A DNA stretch of 64,000 nt from Pseudobowmanella zhangzhouensis (GCF_042662685.1 NZ_JBHSYO010000004.1:310001-374000), one strand, 5' to 3'; shown: positions 35,441-44,321, counted from the stretch's first letter. A program made the numbers and translations. The notes: generated from the sequence alone by a model not told the origin.

Positions 35441-36451
35441 ATGAAAAAGCATATTTATATCGCCTATACCGGCGGCACCATCGGCATGCGCCCGTCAGCG
35501 CAAGGCTATGTGCCGGTAAAAGACTTTTTGGCTGACACGCTGGCCGCCATGCCAGAGTTTCACCGCCCGGAAATGCCGGCATTTACCCTGCATGAATACT
35601 CACAATTAATGGACTCATCTGATATGAGTCCCCACGACTGGCAAGTGATCGCCGAGGATATTCAGCAAAATTATAATGAATATGACGGATTCATTATTTT
35701 ACATGGCACTGACACCATGGCCTATACCGCTTCAGCCCTGTCATTTATGCTGGAAAATTTACAGAAACCGGTGATTGTTACCGGCTCGCAAATCCCGCTG
35801 GCGGAGTTGCGTTCCGATGGTCAGGTCAATCTGCTTAATGCACTGTATCTGGCGGCCAACTACCCGATTCATGAAGTCAGCCTGTTTTTCAATAATCGCC
35901 TGATGCGAGGCAATCGCAGCAAAAAAATTCACGCCGATGGTTTTGCTGCTTTTGACTCGCCAAACTTCGGCCCCTTGCTGGAAGCGGGGATCAGCATAGA
36001 TGTGCAACGTGGAAAGGTATTACCGATTGGCAATGCGCCGTTAACGGTTACCCCGGTCACAGCACAGCCTGTGGGCGTGGTCACTCTATATCCGGGGATA
36101 AGTGCAGATGTTCTCAGAAATGCAATCTTACAGCCAGTCAACGCGCTGATACTACTCAGCTACGGTGTCGGTAATGCACCGAAAAATGCCGCATTACTGG
36201 ATCAGCTAAAACTGGCCCAACAAAAGCGCATCCCCGTCATTAACTGCACCCAGTGCCTGCGCGGGCGGGTGAATATGCATGGTTACGCTAATGGAACTGC
36301 GCTGGCAGATGTGGGTGTGGTATCGGCCTATGATATGACCCTCGAAGCCTGCCTGGCTAAACTGCATTATCTGCTATCCCAGCAACTGTCCTACGAACAA
36401 ATTACCAGCCTGATGCAGCAGGATTTGCGCGGCGAACTCACCCCACGCTAG
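35441..36451 (+). CDS. ansA: Type I (cytoplasmic) L-asparaginase
   Basis: Hydrolyses asparagine to aspartate and ammonia. The 336-residue protein has no signal peptide, matching AnsA rather than the periplasmic AnsB. Both catalytic threonine sites are visible: YTGGTIGM near the N-terminus and the LHGTDTMAYTASAL motif. ATG 35441 is preceded by GGGAG. Its TAG stop shares the CTAG palindrome with the convergent gene. A nearby yeaC homologue echoes gene clustering seen in related bacteria. Confidence 0.95.
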   Translation: MKKHIYIAYTGGTIGMRPSAQGYVPVKDFLADTLAAMPEFHRPEMPAFTLHEYSQLMDSSDMSPHDWQVIAEDIQQNYNEYDGFIILHGTDTMAYTASALSFMLENLQKPVIVTGSQIPLAELRSDGQVNLLNALYLAANYPIHEVSLFFNNRLMRGNRSKKIHADGFAAFDSPNFGPLLEAGISIDVQRGKVLPIGNAPLTVTPVTAQPVGVVTLYPGISADVLRNAILQPVNALILLSYGVGNAPKNAALLDQLKLAQQKRIPVINCTQCLRGRVNMHGYANGTALADVGVVSAYDMTLEACLAKLHYLLSQQLSYEQITSLMQQDLRGELTPR

Positions 36452-37242
36452 TCGGTAATGACCTGCGCGCGCTGTAACCTGCTGATAGTCTGCTCACGCA
36501 GTTGAGTGATGGTGTGACGCTGGCTGTCAGTGAGCAGCGTTTCTGGGCCTAACTGCCGCTGGTATTGTTCAACCCGTTGCTGGATATCCGCAAATGCCAG
36601 CTTGGATCGCAATACCTCAGCCCATTTCGCCAAAATAACCGTCGCTTCTCGCTGGGCCTGCTGCTGTTGAATATGGTGGGCACGTAGCGCCTGCAGTCGC
36701 AGTTCAATCTCTGCCTGAATGCGTGCATGGGTCGTTTTTTTCAACGCTTTCAGTAGTTGTGGAATGTCCTCAAAGGCGTTTAGCAGTGCCAGTTGTAACT
36801 GCTCGTTTTGCGTGGCGAAAAAACACTGACGATTCACCTGCGGTTTGTTAAGCCGTTTCAGACACGCCAATTTAAAATCGATATCCTCAGATGTCAGCGC
36901 CAGTCGCTCAACAAAACGCATATTGGCGCATTCACGGATAAAAGTAGCAGCCTCGCGCGTTGATAATTCATTGCTTAACAAACGTTCAGCAACCTCATCA
37001 AACGCGATATCCCGAATTCGCGAAGCCTTGAAGGTTTGTGCAACCTTCCACCACAAATAAAAGTTATTCAGTTTTTGTAGTGCAGTCAGGCGCACCTTTT
37101 CATCTGCGTCATTAAACGCCAGTTCGTGCAACACAGATTTGTGCTCTGCATTGGTTGGGCTTAATTGTGCGATCGCGGCGCAACGCACCGCGGCCTGCGG
37201 ATGTTTGTATTTGGGTAACAGCAGGTGCTTAAAGTTCATCAT
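36448..37242 (-). CDS. DUF349-associated HEAT-like protein (short)
   Basis: A 264-residue, all-helical protein. The N-terminal part (MNFKHLLLPKYKHPQAAVRCAAIAQL) looks like the HEAT-repeat N-terminus of the large DUF349 proteins found beside yeaC in related bacteria. Those are, as I recall, several times longer; here the frame ends at TAG in ansA's stop, so this would be a short form. The C-terminus (about 190-264) is a basic, Gln-rich coiled coil. The start is the first of two ATGs (37242), overlapping yeaC. Function unknown; the family assignment is tentative. Confidence 0.65.
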   Translation of the reverse strand: MMNFKHLLLPKYKHPQAAVRCAAIAQLSPTNAEHKSVLHELAFNDADEKVRLTALQKLNNFYLWWKVAQTFKASRIRDIAFDEVAERLLSNELSTREAATFIRECANMRFVERLALTSEDIDFKLACLKRLNKPQVNRQCFFATQNEQLQLALLNAFEDIPQLLKALKKTTHARIQAEIELRLQALRAHHIQQQQAQREATVILAKWAEVLRSKLAFADIQQRVEQYQRQLGPETLLTDSQRHTITQLREQTISRLQRAQVITD

Positions 37243-37519
37243 TGCCAAACCGCGCGATGGCAGATTGACCATTTTTTTCAGCCAATTCACGCTTAAATTG
37301 CGCTTTAGACTTATGCACAATTTCGCCGCTTTCGCCTACTGACATATGCTCCGTACTTTTCATCACCCGCGCCTGATACAACATCACCGCCTGTAAACAT
37401 TGTTCACGCTGTTCGGCGCTGAGCACTTCACCGTTTGGCCATTTGCCGGTTTCCGATGCAAAACACAGACGTTCATAAACCTCTGGTGTGATGTGATTAA
37501 GTAAAGCTTCTAGCTGCAT
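37229..37519 (-). CDS. yeaC: YeaC/DUF1315 family protein
   Basis: Small cytosolic protein (96 residues) of unknown function. It matches E. coli YeaC across its length: ITPEVYERLCFASETGKWPNG, EQREQCLQAVMLYQAR and the MSVGESGEIVHKSKAQFK segment. ATG 37519 with GGGTG nine bases upstream is preferred to GTG 37531. It overlaps the next gene by 14 bases, so the three genes 37850-36448 form one transcription unit. Confidence 0.85.
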   Translation of the reverse strand: MQLEALLNHITPEVYERLCFASETGKWPNGEVLSAEQREQCLQAVMLYQARVMKSTEHMSVGESGEIVHKSKAQFKRELAEKNGQSAIARFGNDEL

Positions 37520-37523
37520 GACG

Positions 37524-37850
37524 TTAGTCACCCTTTTTTAACAGGATTAGGCGAAGACGATTGAGAATATACCAGCAAAATCCTATCACACAGCAACCAA
37601 TTCCAATATATTGCTGCAGCGAATTCATTTCCGGCTCTCCCCAAAATATCACTGCAAAACCAGCGATAAACATTAACATCGCCAGCATAGACTGATTCAT
37701 CAGGCTCTGTTTTTTCTTAAACTTCTGGTACTTGGCTTTACGCAGAATATCATCTGCATCGGCATCACCAATGGCGAAACCACAATGCTGACAAGTTCTT
37801 GCTTTATCTGAGATTTTCTTACTGCAGGCGGGGCAATCCACTAACGCCAT
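37524..37850 (-). CDS. Zinc-ribbon membrane protein
   Basis: A 108-residue protein, not recognised as a named gene. The N-terminal zinc ribbon is DCPACSKKISDKARTCQHCGFAIG (two CxxC pairs). Then comes a lysine-rich segment, and two membrane helices (about 54-71 and 82-101) separated by a short loop. The ribbon and the basic C-terminal end would face the cytosol. ATG 37850 has GGAG seven bases before. First gene of a likely operon with yeaC and the DUF349-like gene. Confidence 0.75.
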   Translation of the reverse strand: MALVDCPACSKKISDKARTCQHCGFAIGDADADDILRKAKYQKFKKKQSLMNQSMLAMLMFIAGFAVIFWGEPEMNSLQQYIGIGCCVIGFCWYILNRLRLILLKKGD

Positions 37851-37864
37851 TGAGTTCTCCACAT

Positions 37865-37889
37865 AAAAAAAGCGGCTTGCGCCGCTTTA
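37865..37889 (-). terminator. Symporter gene terminator
   Basis: AAAGCGGC-TTGC-GCCGCTTT (plus strand) with a T-tract on the minus strand, just after the AGCS symporter stop. Confidence 0.85.
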
Positions 37890-37893
37890 ATGA

Positions 37894-39573
37894 TTATTTT
37901 TCACCGGGATGTTGTTTTTCAAAATCTTCCCAGTACTGATTAACCGTTTGCTTCATTTCTTTGCGCAGCATCATTATACCGAACAGGTTAGGTAAGGTCA
38001 TAACAACAATTGCCACGTTAGCCAGAGTCCAAACCAGTGCCGTGTCTGAGAATGAGGCCCAGAAGAAGCCCGCACAGTAGATTACGCGATATGGCATCAC
38101 TGAGCGCGGCCCTAACAGGTAGGTCATCGCACGGTCACCGTAATAAGACCAAGCAATAGCAGTAGAGAAGGCGAACAACAGGATACCAATAGAGACAATA
38201 TATTTACCGTACTCGCCAAAGAAGCCACGGGTAAATGCCTGCGTGGTCAATGCTGCAGAGTGAATCAGCGATTTACCATGCACAATTACTGCATCACGTA
38301 CTGGCAGACCATTTTCAATATTGATAGTACCGGTATAGTCTTCTTCCAAATCACCCAGGCTGACTTTGACATCTTCAGCAAATGAACGGGCATGGATAAC
38401 GGTATAATCCCCTGGTAATGGACGACCTTTAATCACCTGAATTTCACCGTTGAAATTTTCGATGCTGTGGCCGTCCAGATCATTCAGGTAACGGTACATT
38501 TGCTCACGGTCTTGTTCGTTTTGCTCGCTATACACGCCTTTTACAAAAGTCAGGCTGGAACGCTCAAATACGTTTTCAAACTTTTCGTGCCATACACCAG
38601 AGGACAGAATTACCAAACCGGTAATGGTACAGATCACGATGGTATCGATAAACGGCTCGAGAATAGACACGATCCCTTCTGAAACCGGCTCATCTGCTTT
38701 TGCCGCCGCGTGCGCAATCGGTGCGGAACCCTGCCCCGCTTCGTTGGAGAATAAACCACGGTTGACCCCACGGTTGAACGCATACGCAATCGTCGCGCCA
38801 AGGAACCCGCCGGTTGCCGCCGATCCGGTGAAGATATCACCCACAATTGCTACAAACGATGGGCCGATATTTTCCAGATTGGCAAAAATTACGCCCATCG
38901 CCCCAATCAGATACAGTGCCGCCATAAAGGGCACAACCCGAGAGGTAACGGCAGCGATACGTTTAATCCCGCCCAGAATAACCAGACCCAATAACACCGC
39001 CAGTACGCCACCGGTGATCATAGGCTCAATGCCAAATGAGGTCTCCATACTGTCAGCAATGTTGTTAACTTGTGGCAAGCTACCGGTACCGAATGAACTA
39101 ATCACGGTTGCAATGGCAAAGGCCACGGCCAGCCATTTCATGTTCAGGCGACGTTCCATGTAATACATCGGACCGCCGGCCATGGTGCCGTCTTCGGTTT
39201 TAACCCGGTATTTATGCGACAGGGTTACTTCCACAAATTTAGTGGTCATCCCCAAAAACGCGGTTGCCCACATCCAGAACAACGCGGCCGGGCCACCAAG
39301 GAAAATAGCAAACGCCACCCCACCGATATTACCAGTCCCAACCGTACCGGATAACGCTGTTGCCAGTGACTGGAAGTGAGATGTATCGCCGGGGGCTCCC
39401 TTACGATCAAATTTACCTGTGACCACTTTCCACGCGTGTTTGAAATAACGGATTTGTGGAAATTTGAGGTAGATGGTGAAGAAAATCCCCACCCCGAGCA
39501 GCACATAAGGAAACCAGAATGCGCCACCTAGGTGACTATCCAGCAACTTCAGAAAATCGTGAAATGACTCCAC
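37894..39573 (-). CDS. AGCS-family Na+/alanine (amino acid) symporter with extra domain
   Basis: Inner-membrane Na+- or H+-coupled amino acid symporter. The AGCS signature is clear: SGTVGTGNIGGVAFAIFLGGPAALFWMW, GGPMYYMERRL, AFNRGVNRGLFSNEAGQGSAPIAHAAA and FAFSTAIAWSYYGDRA. Length is 559 residues, about 100 more than typical AGCS proteins. The surplus is one hydrophilic insert at about 332-432 between membrane segments, with beta-rich, acidic sequence. Alanine is the usual substrate but is not proven by sequence. Monocistronic. Confidence 0.92.
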   Translation of the reverse strand: MESFHDFLKLLDSHLGGAFWFPYVLLGVGIFFTIYLKFPQIRYFKHAWKVVTGKFDRKGAPGDTSHFQSLATALSGTVGTGNIGGVAFAIFLGGPAALFWMWATAFLGMTTKFVEVTLSHKYRVKTEDGTMAGGPMYYMERRLNMKWLAVAFAIATVISSFGTGSLPQVNNIADSMETSFGIEPMITGGVLAVLLGLVILGGIKRIAAVTSRVVPFMAALYLIGAMGVIFANLENIGPSFVAIVGDIFTGSAATGGFLGATIAYAFNRGVNRGLFSNEAGQGSAPIAHAAAKADEPVSEGIVSILEPFIDTIVICTITGLVILSSGVWHEKFENVFERSSLTFVKGVYSEQNEQDREQMYRYLNDLDGHSIENFNGEIQVIKGRPLPGDYTVIHARSFAEDVKVSLGDLEEDYTGTINIENGLPVRDAVIVHGKSLIHSAALTTQAFTRGFFGEYGKYIVSIGILLFAFSTAIAWSYYGDRAMTYLLGPRSVMPYRVIYCAGFFWASFSDTALVWTLANVAIVVMTLPNLFGIMMLRKEMKQTVNQYWEDFEKQHPGEK

Positions 39574-39658
39574 AGTGTTCCCCTTGATGTTATTATTTTA
39601 TTCGCCTGTTGCGGCTTATTGTTATGAATGAGCCGGGCTTTACCCGGCTCGCTCCCTG

Positions 39659-40786
39659 TTAGCGTAGTGTATCGACTACAGCATGGATGGCAACCAATAC
39701 ATCTTCACCCAATTGTTTGCAACGTTTTGGCGACCAGCCGTAGATTGCATCCGGTAAATTGGCATTGTCTTTAAATGGCATTTCCAGCGTGTAAGCCAGG
39801 CAATCATATTTCTCTCCAACCGCATTGGAAGCAATGGTCAGATTTGCCTGGCCAGGCTGTTCTTTTGGATAACCATATTCATCCTGAAATTCCGGTGTCG
39901 TCTGAATTAACGCCTGTTTAAACGCATTTTCCAGGGTACGAATGCGATCACTGTAGCCAGGATTTCCCTCACTGCCGGCCACAAAGTTGTATGGCAGCGC
40001 TTCATCGCCGTGCACGTCCAGATACATATCCACACCTGTCTCAGCCATTTTTTGCATCACCAGATACACTTCCGGGCTCTTATCCATGCTGGGTGTTGCC
40101 CACTCACGGTTCAGGTTGGTACCCACCGCATTGGTGCGTAGATGACCACGTGCCGAGCCGTCCGGGTTCATGTTCGGTACCACATAAAACACAGCTTTAT
40201 CTAACAAGGAACGGGCAATGCCGTCTTCCCCATCTAACAAACGCTCCAGCAGACCTTCGGTCAACCACTCGGCCATGCTCTCACCGGGATGCTGTCGCGC
40301 AGTGATCCAGATGGCTTTTTTACCCTCTTCTGCACTACCGATTTGCAGCAAATCCATATCCCGACCATCCAGTGTTTCGCCCAGATGAATCAGTCGTACA
40401 TCGTCACAGGTTTGTGCCCACGCCAGCAGGTCCAAGTGACGTTCGTAGCCATACGGGGCAAAATATGCAATCCATGTGGTGTCAAATTCAGGGGTAAAAT
40501 CCATACTCAGGCTGTCGCCATCGAAGGCACAATCGATGCGGAACCATTCCTGACGATCATATGACGCTACCGCGCTGTAACCTTCCCAACCATCCGGGTA
40601 AGCAGATTTTGCCAGGTTATTGATGGTCAGCTTGTGGTTTACCATCGCTGTAGAATCCAGACGAAAATGGAACCACTGATAAAATTCTGATTGATTGTCT
40701 TTGCGGATGGCCAATTGGATATCATCGGCTCGCTCGGCGCGTAACACTTCGATGTTGCCGCTGTCGAAATTGCTGCTAATTCGCAT
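39659..40786 (-). CDS. M14-family zinc carboxypeptidase (cytosolic carboxypeptidase-like)
   Basis: A 375-residue cytosolic protein with no signal peptide. An N-terminal beta domain of about 110 residues is followed by an M14 peptidase domain. Zinc ligands are H and E of ARQHPGESMAEW (HxxE) and the His of LDVHGDEALPYN; substrate-binding RGHLRTNAVGTNLNREW and the catalytic Glu in YTLEMPFKDN are present. This arrangement resembles the cytosolic carboxypeptidase (CCP/AGBL) branch, whose eukaryotic members trim polyglutamate. The bacterial substrate is unknown. Monocistronic. Confidence 0.88.
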   Translation of the reverse strand: MRISSNFDSGNIEVLRAERADDIQLAIRKDNQSEFYQWFHFRLDSTAMVNHKLTINNLAKSAYPDGWEGYSAVASYDRQEWFRIDCAFDGDSLSMDFTPEFDTTWIAYFAPYGYERHLDLLAWAQTCDDVRLIHLGETLDGRDMDLLQIGSAEEGKKAIWITARQHPGESMAEWLTEGLLERLLDGEDGIARSLLDKAVFYVVPNMNPDGSARGHLRTNAVGTNLNREWATPSMDKSPEVYLVMQKMAETGVDMYLDVHGDEALPYNFVAGSEGNPGYSDRIRTLENAFKQALIQTTPEFQDEYGYPKEQPGQANLTIASNAVGEKYDCLAYTLEMPFKDNANLPDAIYGWSPKRCKQLGEDVLVAIHAVVDTLR

Positions 40787-40916
40787 AAATCTCTTTCTGA
40801 TAAATTAAAAACCGGTGCAATTTAGCATATTTAGCAGCGCGGATTCACCTCCCGGCTCTCAATACCCATAAGGATCTGTGAAATAAATGCCACACTCCAC
40901 GCATAAAAAATCGGTT

Positions 40917-40941
40917 CGTCAGGATACTGACTTTCCTGACG
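40917..40941. repeat. Palindrome upstream of the 41000 gene
   Basis: CGTCAGGA (40917-40924), 9-nt loop, TCCTGACG (40934-40941). A perfect 8-bp inverted repeat 59 bases before the start codon, without a T-tract; it could be an operator or a leader hairpin. Confidence 0.4.
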
Positions 40942-40999
40942 GCTCTGGCATGGGCTAAAGTAAACCATACCTTTCCACTAAAACATGTAGAGACATTGT

Positions 41000-41422
41000 A
41001 TGTCTGTGCTTGGCAGATTTTCCCTGTGGGTTGATCATCGGGTATTAATCGGCACTGCGTCTGGCAGTTGGTGCGTTGAAACTGCCCGTGAATTCGCCGA
41101 TGAGTTTAAGCAAATCGCCGGCGAGCTGCTTGCACAACCGTGGGGGCATATTATCTATCTGGACGATTGGGGATTGGGTGTGCCTGAAATTGAGCCGGTC
41201 ATCGAAGAGCTTACTCTCTGGGCGATAGCCAACAACCTTTGCCTTGCCGCTCAGGTATTTTCGCCGAATATGCTAAAAGCCTATCAGATGAATAAGATGG
41301 TGCATGATGTGCATGGCCACTTTGAACGCAGACAATTTGCCAATGCAGATCAGGCCTTCAGCTGGTTGCACCAGCACGGGTTTAGTACAGGGCACAGTGA
41401 TTTTAAGCGACATGGCACCTGA
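41000..41422 (+). CDS. Conserved-looking protein of unknown function, STAS-like
   Basis: A 140-residue soluble protein that I do not recognise. An opening beta segment (FSLWVDHRVLIGTASGSWCVE), a helix (TAREFADEFKQIAGELL) and an isolated beta strand HIIYLDDWGLG, then alternating helix/strand, are reminiscent of SpoIIAA/STAS-like domains. That is only a fold impression. Two or three His-rich C-terminal stretches (HQHGFSTGHSDFKRHG) stand out. It has its own terminator and an upstream palindrome, so it appears to be a single-gene unit. Confidence 0.6.
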   Translation: MSVLGRFSLWVDHRVLIGTASGSWCVETAREFADEFKQIAGELLAQPWGHIIYLDDWGLGVPEIEPVIEELTLWAIANNLCLAAQVFSPNMLKAYQMNKMVHDVHGHFERRQFANADQAFSWLHQHGFSTGHSDFKRHGT

Positions 41423-41454
41423 TACCTGAAACAAATCAATAAAACAAAAACAAT

Positions 41455-41478
41455 AAAGGCGGTCAGACCGCCTTTTTT
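41455..41478. terminator. Bidirectional terminator between convergent genes
   Basis: AAAGGCGGT-CAG-ACCGCCTTTTTT, between the 41000 gene and the GAPDH gene at 41503. Its T-tract suits the plus-strand transcript. Confidence 0.85.
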
Positions 41479-41502
41479 AACGCTGTAAATGACGTACTGA
41501 GA

Positions 41503-42951
41503 TTATTTATCCGCTGGCAAGTGTGGCAGCGTAACGCCGGCCATATCTTCTACCACGCGCATAACCTGACAGCTATAACCAAACTCATTGTCATACCAGC
41601 AATACAGAGTTGTGCGCGAACCACTAACAATGGTGGCATCTGAGTCAACTACTGACGCAAAACGGGTGCCCACCAGATCTGTCGATACAATTTCAGTCGA
41701 CGCAGTGTAGCCAATTTGCTGCTGTAACGTCGAAAACAACGATTGATCACGCAGGAAGGTATTGATCTCTTCTTTGCTGGTTTCCATGCCCAATTGCAAA
41801 TTCAGAATCGCCATAGACACGTTAGGTGTTGGTACACGAATGGCATTACCGGTCAGCTTACCTTCCAATTGTGGGTAGGCTTTAGCTACCGCTTTGGCGG
41901 CGCCGGTCTCAGTAATAACCATGTTCAAAGCGGCACTACGCCCGCGACGTGCACCTTTATGGTAGTTATCAATCAGGTTCTGGTCATTGGTGTAAGAATG
42001 CACTGTTTCCACATGACCATTTTGTACCTGAAACTTTTCATTCAATACTTTCAGAACCGGTGTGATGGCGTTGGTGGTACAACTGGCCGCCGACAGAATC
42101 GTATCCGCACTGGTAATATCGGTGTGGTTCACGCCATATACGATATTCTTAATATCGCCTTTACCTGGTGCGGTTAACAGTACTTTGGCTGCTCCTTTAC
42201 TCTGCAGGTGCTGCCCCAGACCGTCGCGATCACGCCAGATACCTGTGTTATCGATAACAATCGCATCCTCAATGCCGTATTGAGTGTAATCCACCTCCGC
42301 CGGTGAATTGGCATAAATGACCTGAATAAACGCGCCATTCGCTTTAATCGCGCTGCGCTCATTATCGATAGTAATGCTACCGTTGAACGGCCCATGCACT
42401 GAGTCACGACGCAATAGCGACGCACGTTTTTCTAAATCGCCATCTTTACCGCCACGTACCACGATGGCACGCAAACGCAACAAATTGTGCTGACCCTGAC
42501 GCTCGATCAAAAGGCGCGCCAATAAACGACCAATCCGGCCAAAACCGTACAGCACCACGTCACGAGGTTTTTGCTTATGACCAATACCCACGATACTGGC
42601 CAGCTCCTGTGCCATAAACGCACGGGCATCCGCACCTGCCGGTAACGCTTTAAATTTTACCGCCAGCTTGCCCACATCAACCTGGGCGCCGCCCAGTTGC
42701 ATTTCAGACATGGCTTCTATCAGAGGAAAAGTCTCGCGCAGACGCAGTTTTTCACCTACGTACTGACGCACGGCACGGTGTGCCTTGATGATATCAATGG
42801 AACTGGCGCCGATTAGCGTACGCCCGAACAGCGTAACCTCAACGGCCTGATTGCGATAAAGCTTACCAACCAGAGGCTGCATTTGCTCCGCATACTCCTG
42901 ACGTTCCTGCCAACTGTTTTGCAACGCTTGTTCTAAATCCTGATTCATCAC
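41503..42951 (-). CDS. N-terminally extended glyceraldehyde-3-phosphate dehydrogenase
   Basis: A 482-residue GAPDH with a 130-residue N-terminal extension before the NAD-binding YGFGRIGR (about 135-142). The catalytic cysteine is C291 in SAASCTTNAI, and CWYDNEFGYSCQVMR near the end is conserved. Long GAPDHs of this type occur in Pseudomonas and marine gamma-proteobacteria as a second isozyme, often tied to gluconeogenesis; the direction here is inference. No HexR palindrome is seen upstream, unlike gapA, so the two genes are probably regulated differently. Confidence 0.9.
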   Translation of the reverse strand: MMNQDLEQALQNSWQERQEYAEQMQPLVGKLYRNQAVEVTLFGRTLIGASSIDIIKAHRAVRQYVGEKLRLRETFPLIEAMSEMQLGGAQVDVGKLAVKFKALPAGADARAFMAQELASIVGIGHKQKPRDVVLYGFGRIGRLLARLLIERQGQHNLLRLRAIVVRGGKDGDLEKRASLLRRDSVHGPFNGSITIDNERSAIKANGAFIQVIYANSPAEVDYTQYGIEDAIVIDNTGIWRDRDGLGQHLQSKGAAKVLLTAPGKGDIKNIVYGVNHTDITSADTILSAASCTTNAITPVLKVLNEKFQVQNGHVETVHSYTNDQNLIDNYHKGARRGRSAALNMVITETGAAKAVAKAYPQLEGKLTGNAIRVPTPNVSMAILNLQLGMETSKEEINTFLRDQSLFSTLQQQIGYTASTEIVSTDLVGTRFASVVDSDATIVSGSRTTLYCWYDNEFGYSCQVMRVVEDMAGVTLPHLPADK

Positions 42952-43014
42952 TGCTGTGCCTTATGTGTTTATCTGTGTAGGGTTATTGCTGTCTGTGCAG
43001 ACGCGGCGTATTTT

Positions 43015-43902
43015 ATGGAAATAGCCAATAAAGACAAATTTGAAATAAAGGTACAAAAAGCAGTGGCTTACGCTAATTTCAGGGATTTTTTTCGTAATAA
43101 ATCTACCTTTGTATATATCAGCGGGTTGTTCGCCCTCAGTGGCTGCGACACCCTGTTTACGCCTCCACAGAAGGTTTTGTGTGACAGGTATCCACAGCAA
43201 TGCGCCGCGTTGGGCGACAGCGCCTGGTGCCAACATCACAAACATGAGGTCTTAACCCGCTTCGCCGAGGCGCAGCAAGATGTCGCTCAGCCCAAACTGG
43301 CACGTCGTCAGTTTCGCGAGTTACAGGCATTGCGCGAATTGGAGCAATGTTTAAGTCATGAACTGCGCAATAATTCGCTGCAACTGAACTCCAAACAGGA
43401 TATCAGTGCATCGCTCAGCCATACCCGCCAGTGGTTAGCAAAGAGTGAACAATCCAGCGCGCGCTCGACTCAGGCACCATTGTTATTTTACCGCTGGCGC
43501 TATTTACAGGATCGCGATGCTGCCGCCATGCTGGTTAATACCCTGCGCGCCAAGACCAAACTAGATAGTTTTGAGCAAAGCATGCTCGGTCAGTTGTATG
43601 TGTTTCAACGTCAGGATGAACAGGCGTTAGTCGCGCTACATCACGCTCTGCAACAGCCACCGCGGGACAAAAAAACACTGGCGGAGATTTTTGCTACGTT
43701 GCATGTGATTTATGCCGGTCACGAGAAGTGGTTACAAAGCTACCAATGGGGCTATCTGGCTAACCAATATGGCGCGGGGCTGAATCTGAGTCTTATCCGC
43801 GAGCAGCTTAAAAAACAGCAAATTTACCAGCACAGTGCTGAAAAAGCGGCCGAGACATTGTTAGCGCAGATCCTAGAGGGGGAGTACCATGCTCCCCTAT
43901 GA
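43015..43902 (+). CDS. DUF2989-family lipoprotein
   Basis: A 295-residue putative lipoprotein. It shows the lipobox FALSGC (Cys44), then CDRYPQQCAALGDSAWCQHH, a cysteine pattern like DUF2989 proteins of Vibrio and Shewanella. The C-terminal half is helical with TPR-like repeats (EQSMLGQLYVFQRQDEQALVALHHAL). From ATG 43015 the signal peptide would be unusually long (43 residues), so a GTG at codon 17 may be the true start. Function unknown. Confidence 0.75.
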   Translation: MEIANKDKFEIKVQKAVAYANFRDFFRNKSTFVYISGLFALSGCDTLFTPPQKVLCDRYPQQCAALGDSAWCQHHKHEVLTRFAEAQQDVAQPKLARRQFRELQALRELEQCLSHELRNNSLQLNSKQDISASLSHTRQWLAKSEQSSARSTQAPLLFYRWRYLQDRDAAAMLVNTLRAKTKLDSFEQSMLGQLYVFQRQDEQALVALHHALQQPPRDKKTLAEIFATLHVIYAGHEKWLQSYQWGYLANQYGAGLNLSLIREQLKKQQIYQHSAEKAAETLLAQILEGEYHAPL

Positions 43903-43914
43903 CCGGGTCCCTGG

Positions 43915-43943
43915 TCTGAAAATTAATTTCAGAAATTTTTTTA
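43915..43943 (+). terminator. Terminator after the DUF2989 gene
   Basis: TCTGAAA-ATTAA-TTTCAGA followed by AA and a T-tract, between the convergent DUF2989 and msrB genes. A second GC-rich inverted repeat (43878-43897) overlaps the end of the coding region. Confidence 0.7.
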
Positions 43944-44321
43944 TTTCGGGGTAAATTTTAGCGACACCGAGTTTACACAATAACGCTGACCGGTTGGCGC
44001 CGGTCCGTCATTAAACACGTGCCCTAAATGCGCCTGACAGTGCTTGCAGGTAATCTCGGTGCGTCGCATACCATGACTGAGATCCAGCGTGTAATCGATA
44101 TTGTCCTGTGCCTCTGCAAAAAACGACGGCCAACCACAACCCGAGTCAAACTTCTGCTCACTGGTGAATAACAACGCATCACAACACACACAGTGGTATT
44201 CACCACTGCGCTTTTCATTAAGTAATAAACCAGTAAACGGACGCTCTGTGCCCTTTTCGCGGGTCACCCGGTAGGTTTCAGGATCGAGACTATCTCGCCA
44301 TTGTTCCGGTGTTTTTTGCAT
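43941..44321 (-). CDS. msrB: Peptide methionine (R)-S-oxide reductase
   Basis: Repairs methionine-R-sulfoxide in oxidised proteins. The 126-residue protein has two zinc CxxC pairs (CVCC and CKHC), SGCGWPSFF and the catalytic cysteine in QRYCVNSVSL near the C-terminus. It is a stand-alone MsrB without signal peptide, so cytosolic. It is divergent from gapA, as msrB (yeaA) is in E. coli. Confidence 0.96.
   Translation of the reverse strand: MQKTPEQWRDSLDPETYRVTREKGTERPFTGLLLNEKRSGEYHCVCCDALLFTSEQKFDSGCGWPSFFAEAQDNIDYTLDLSHGMRRTEITCKHCQAHLGHVFNDGPAPTGQRYCVNSVSLKFTPK

Noticed and set aside
42952..43014. A HexR operator before the long GAPDH gene
   Set aside because: No TGTAA/TTACA half-sites are present in this spacer.
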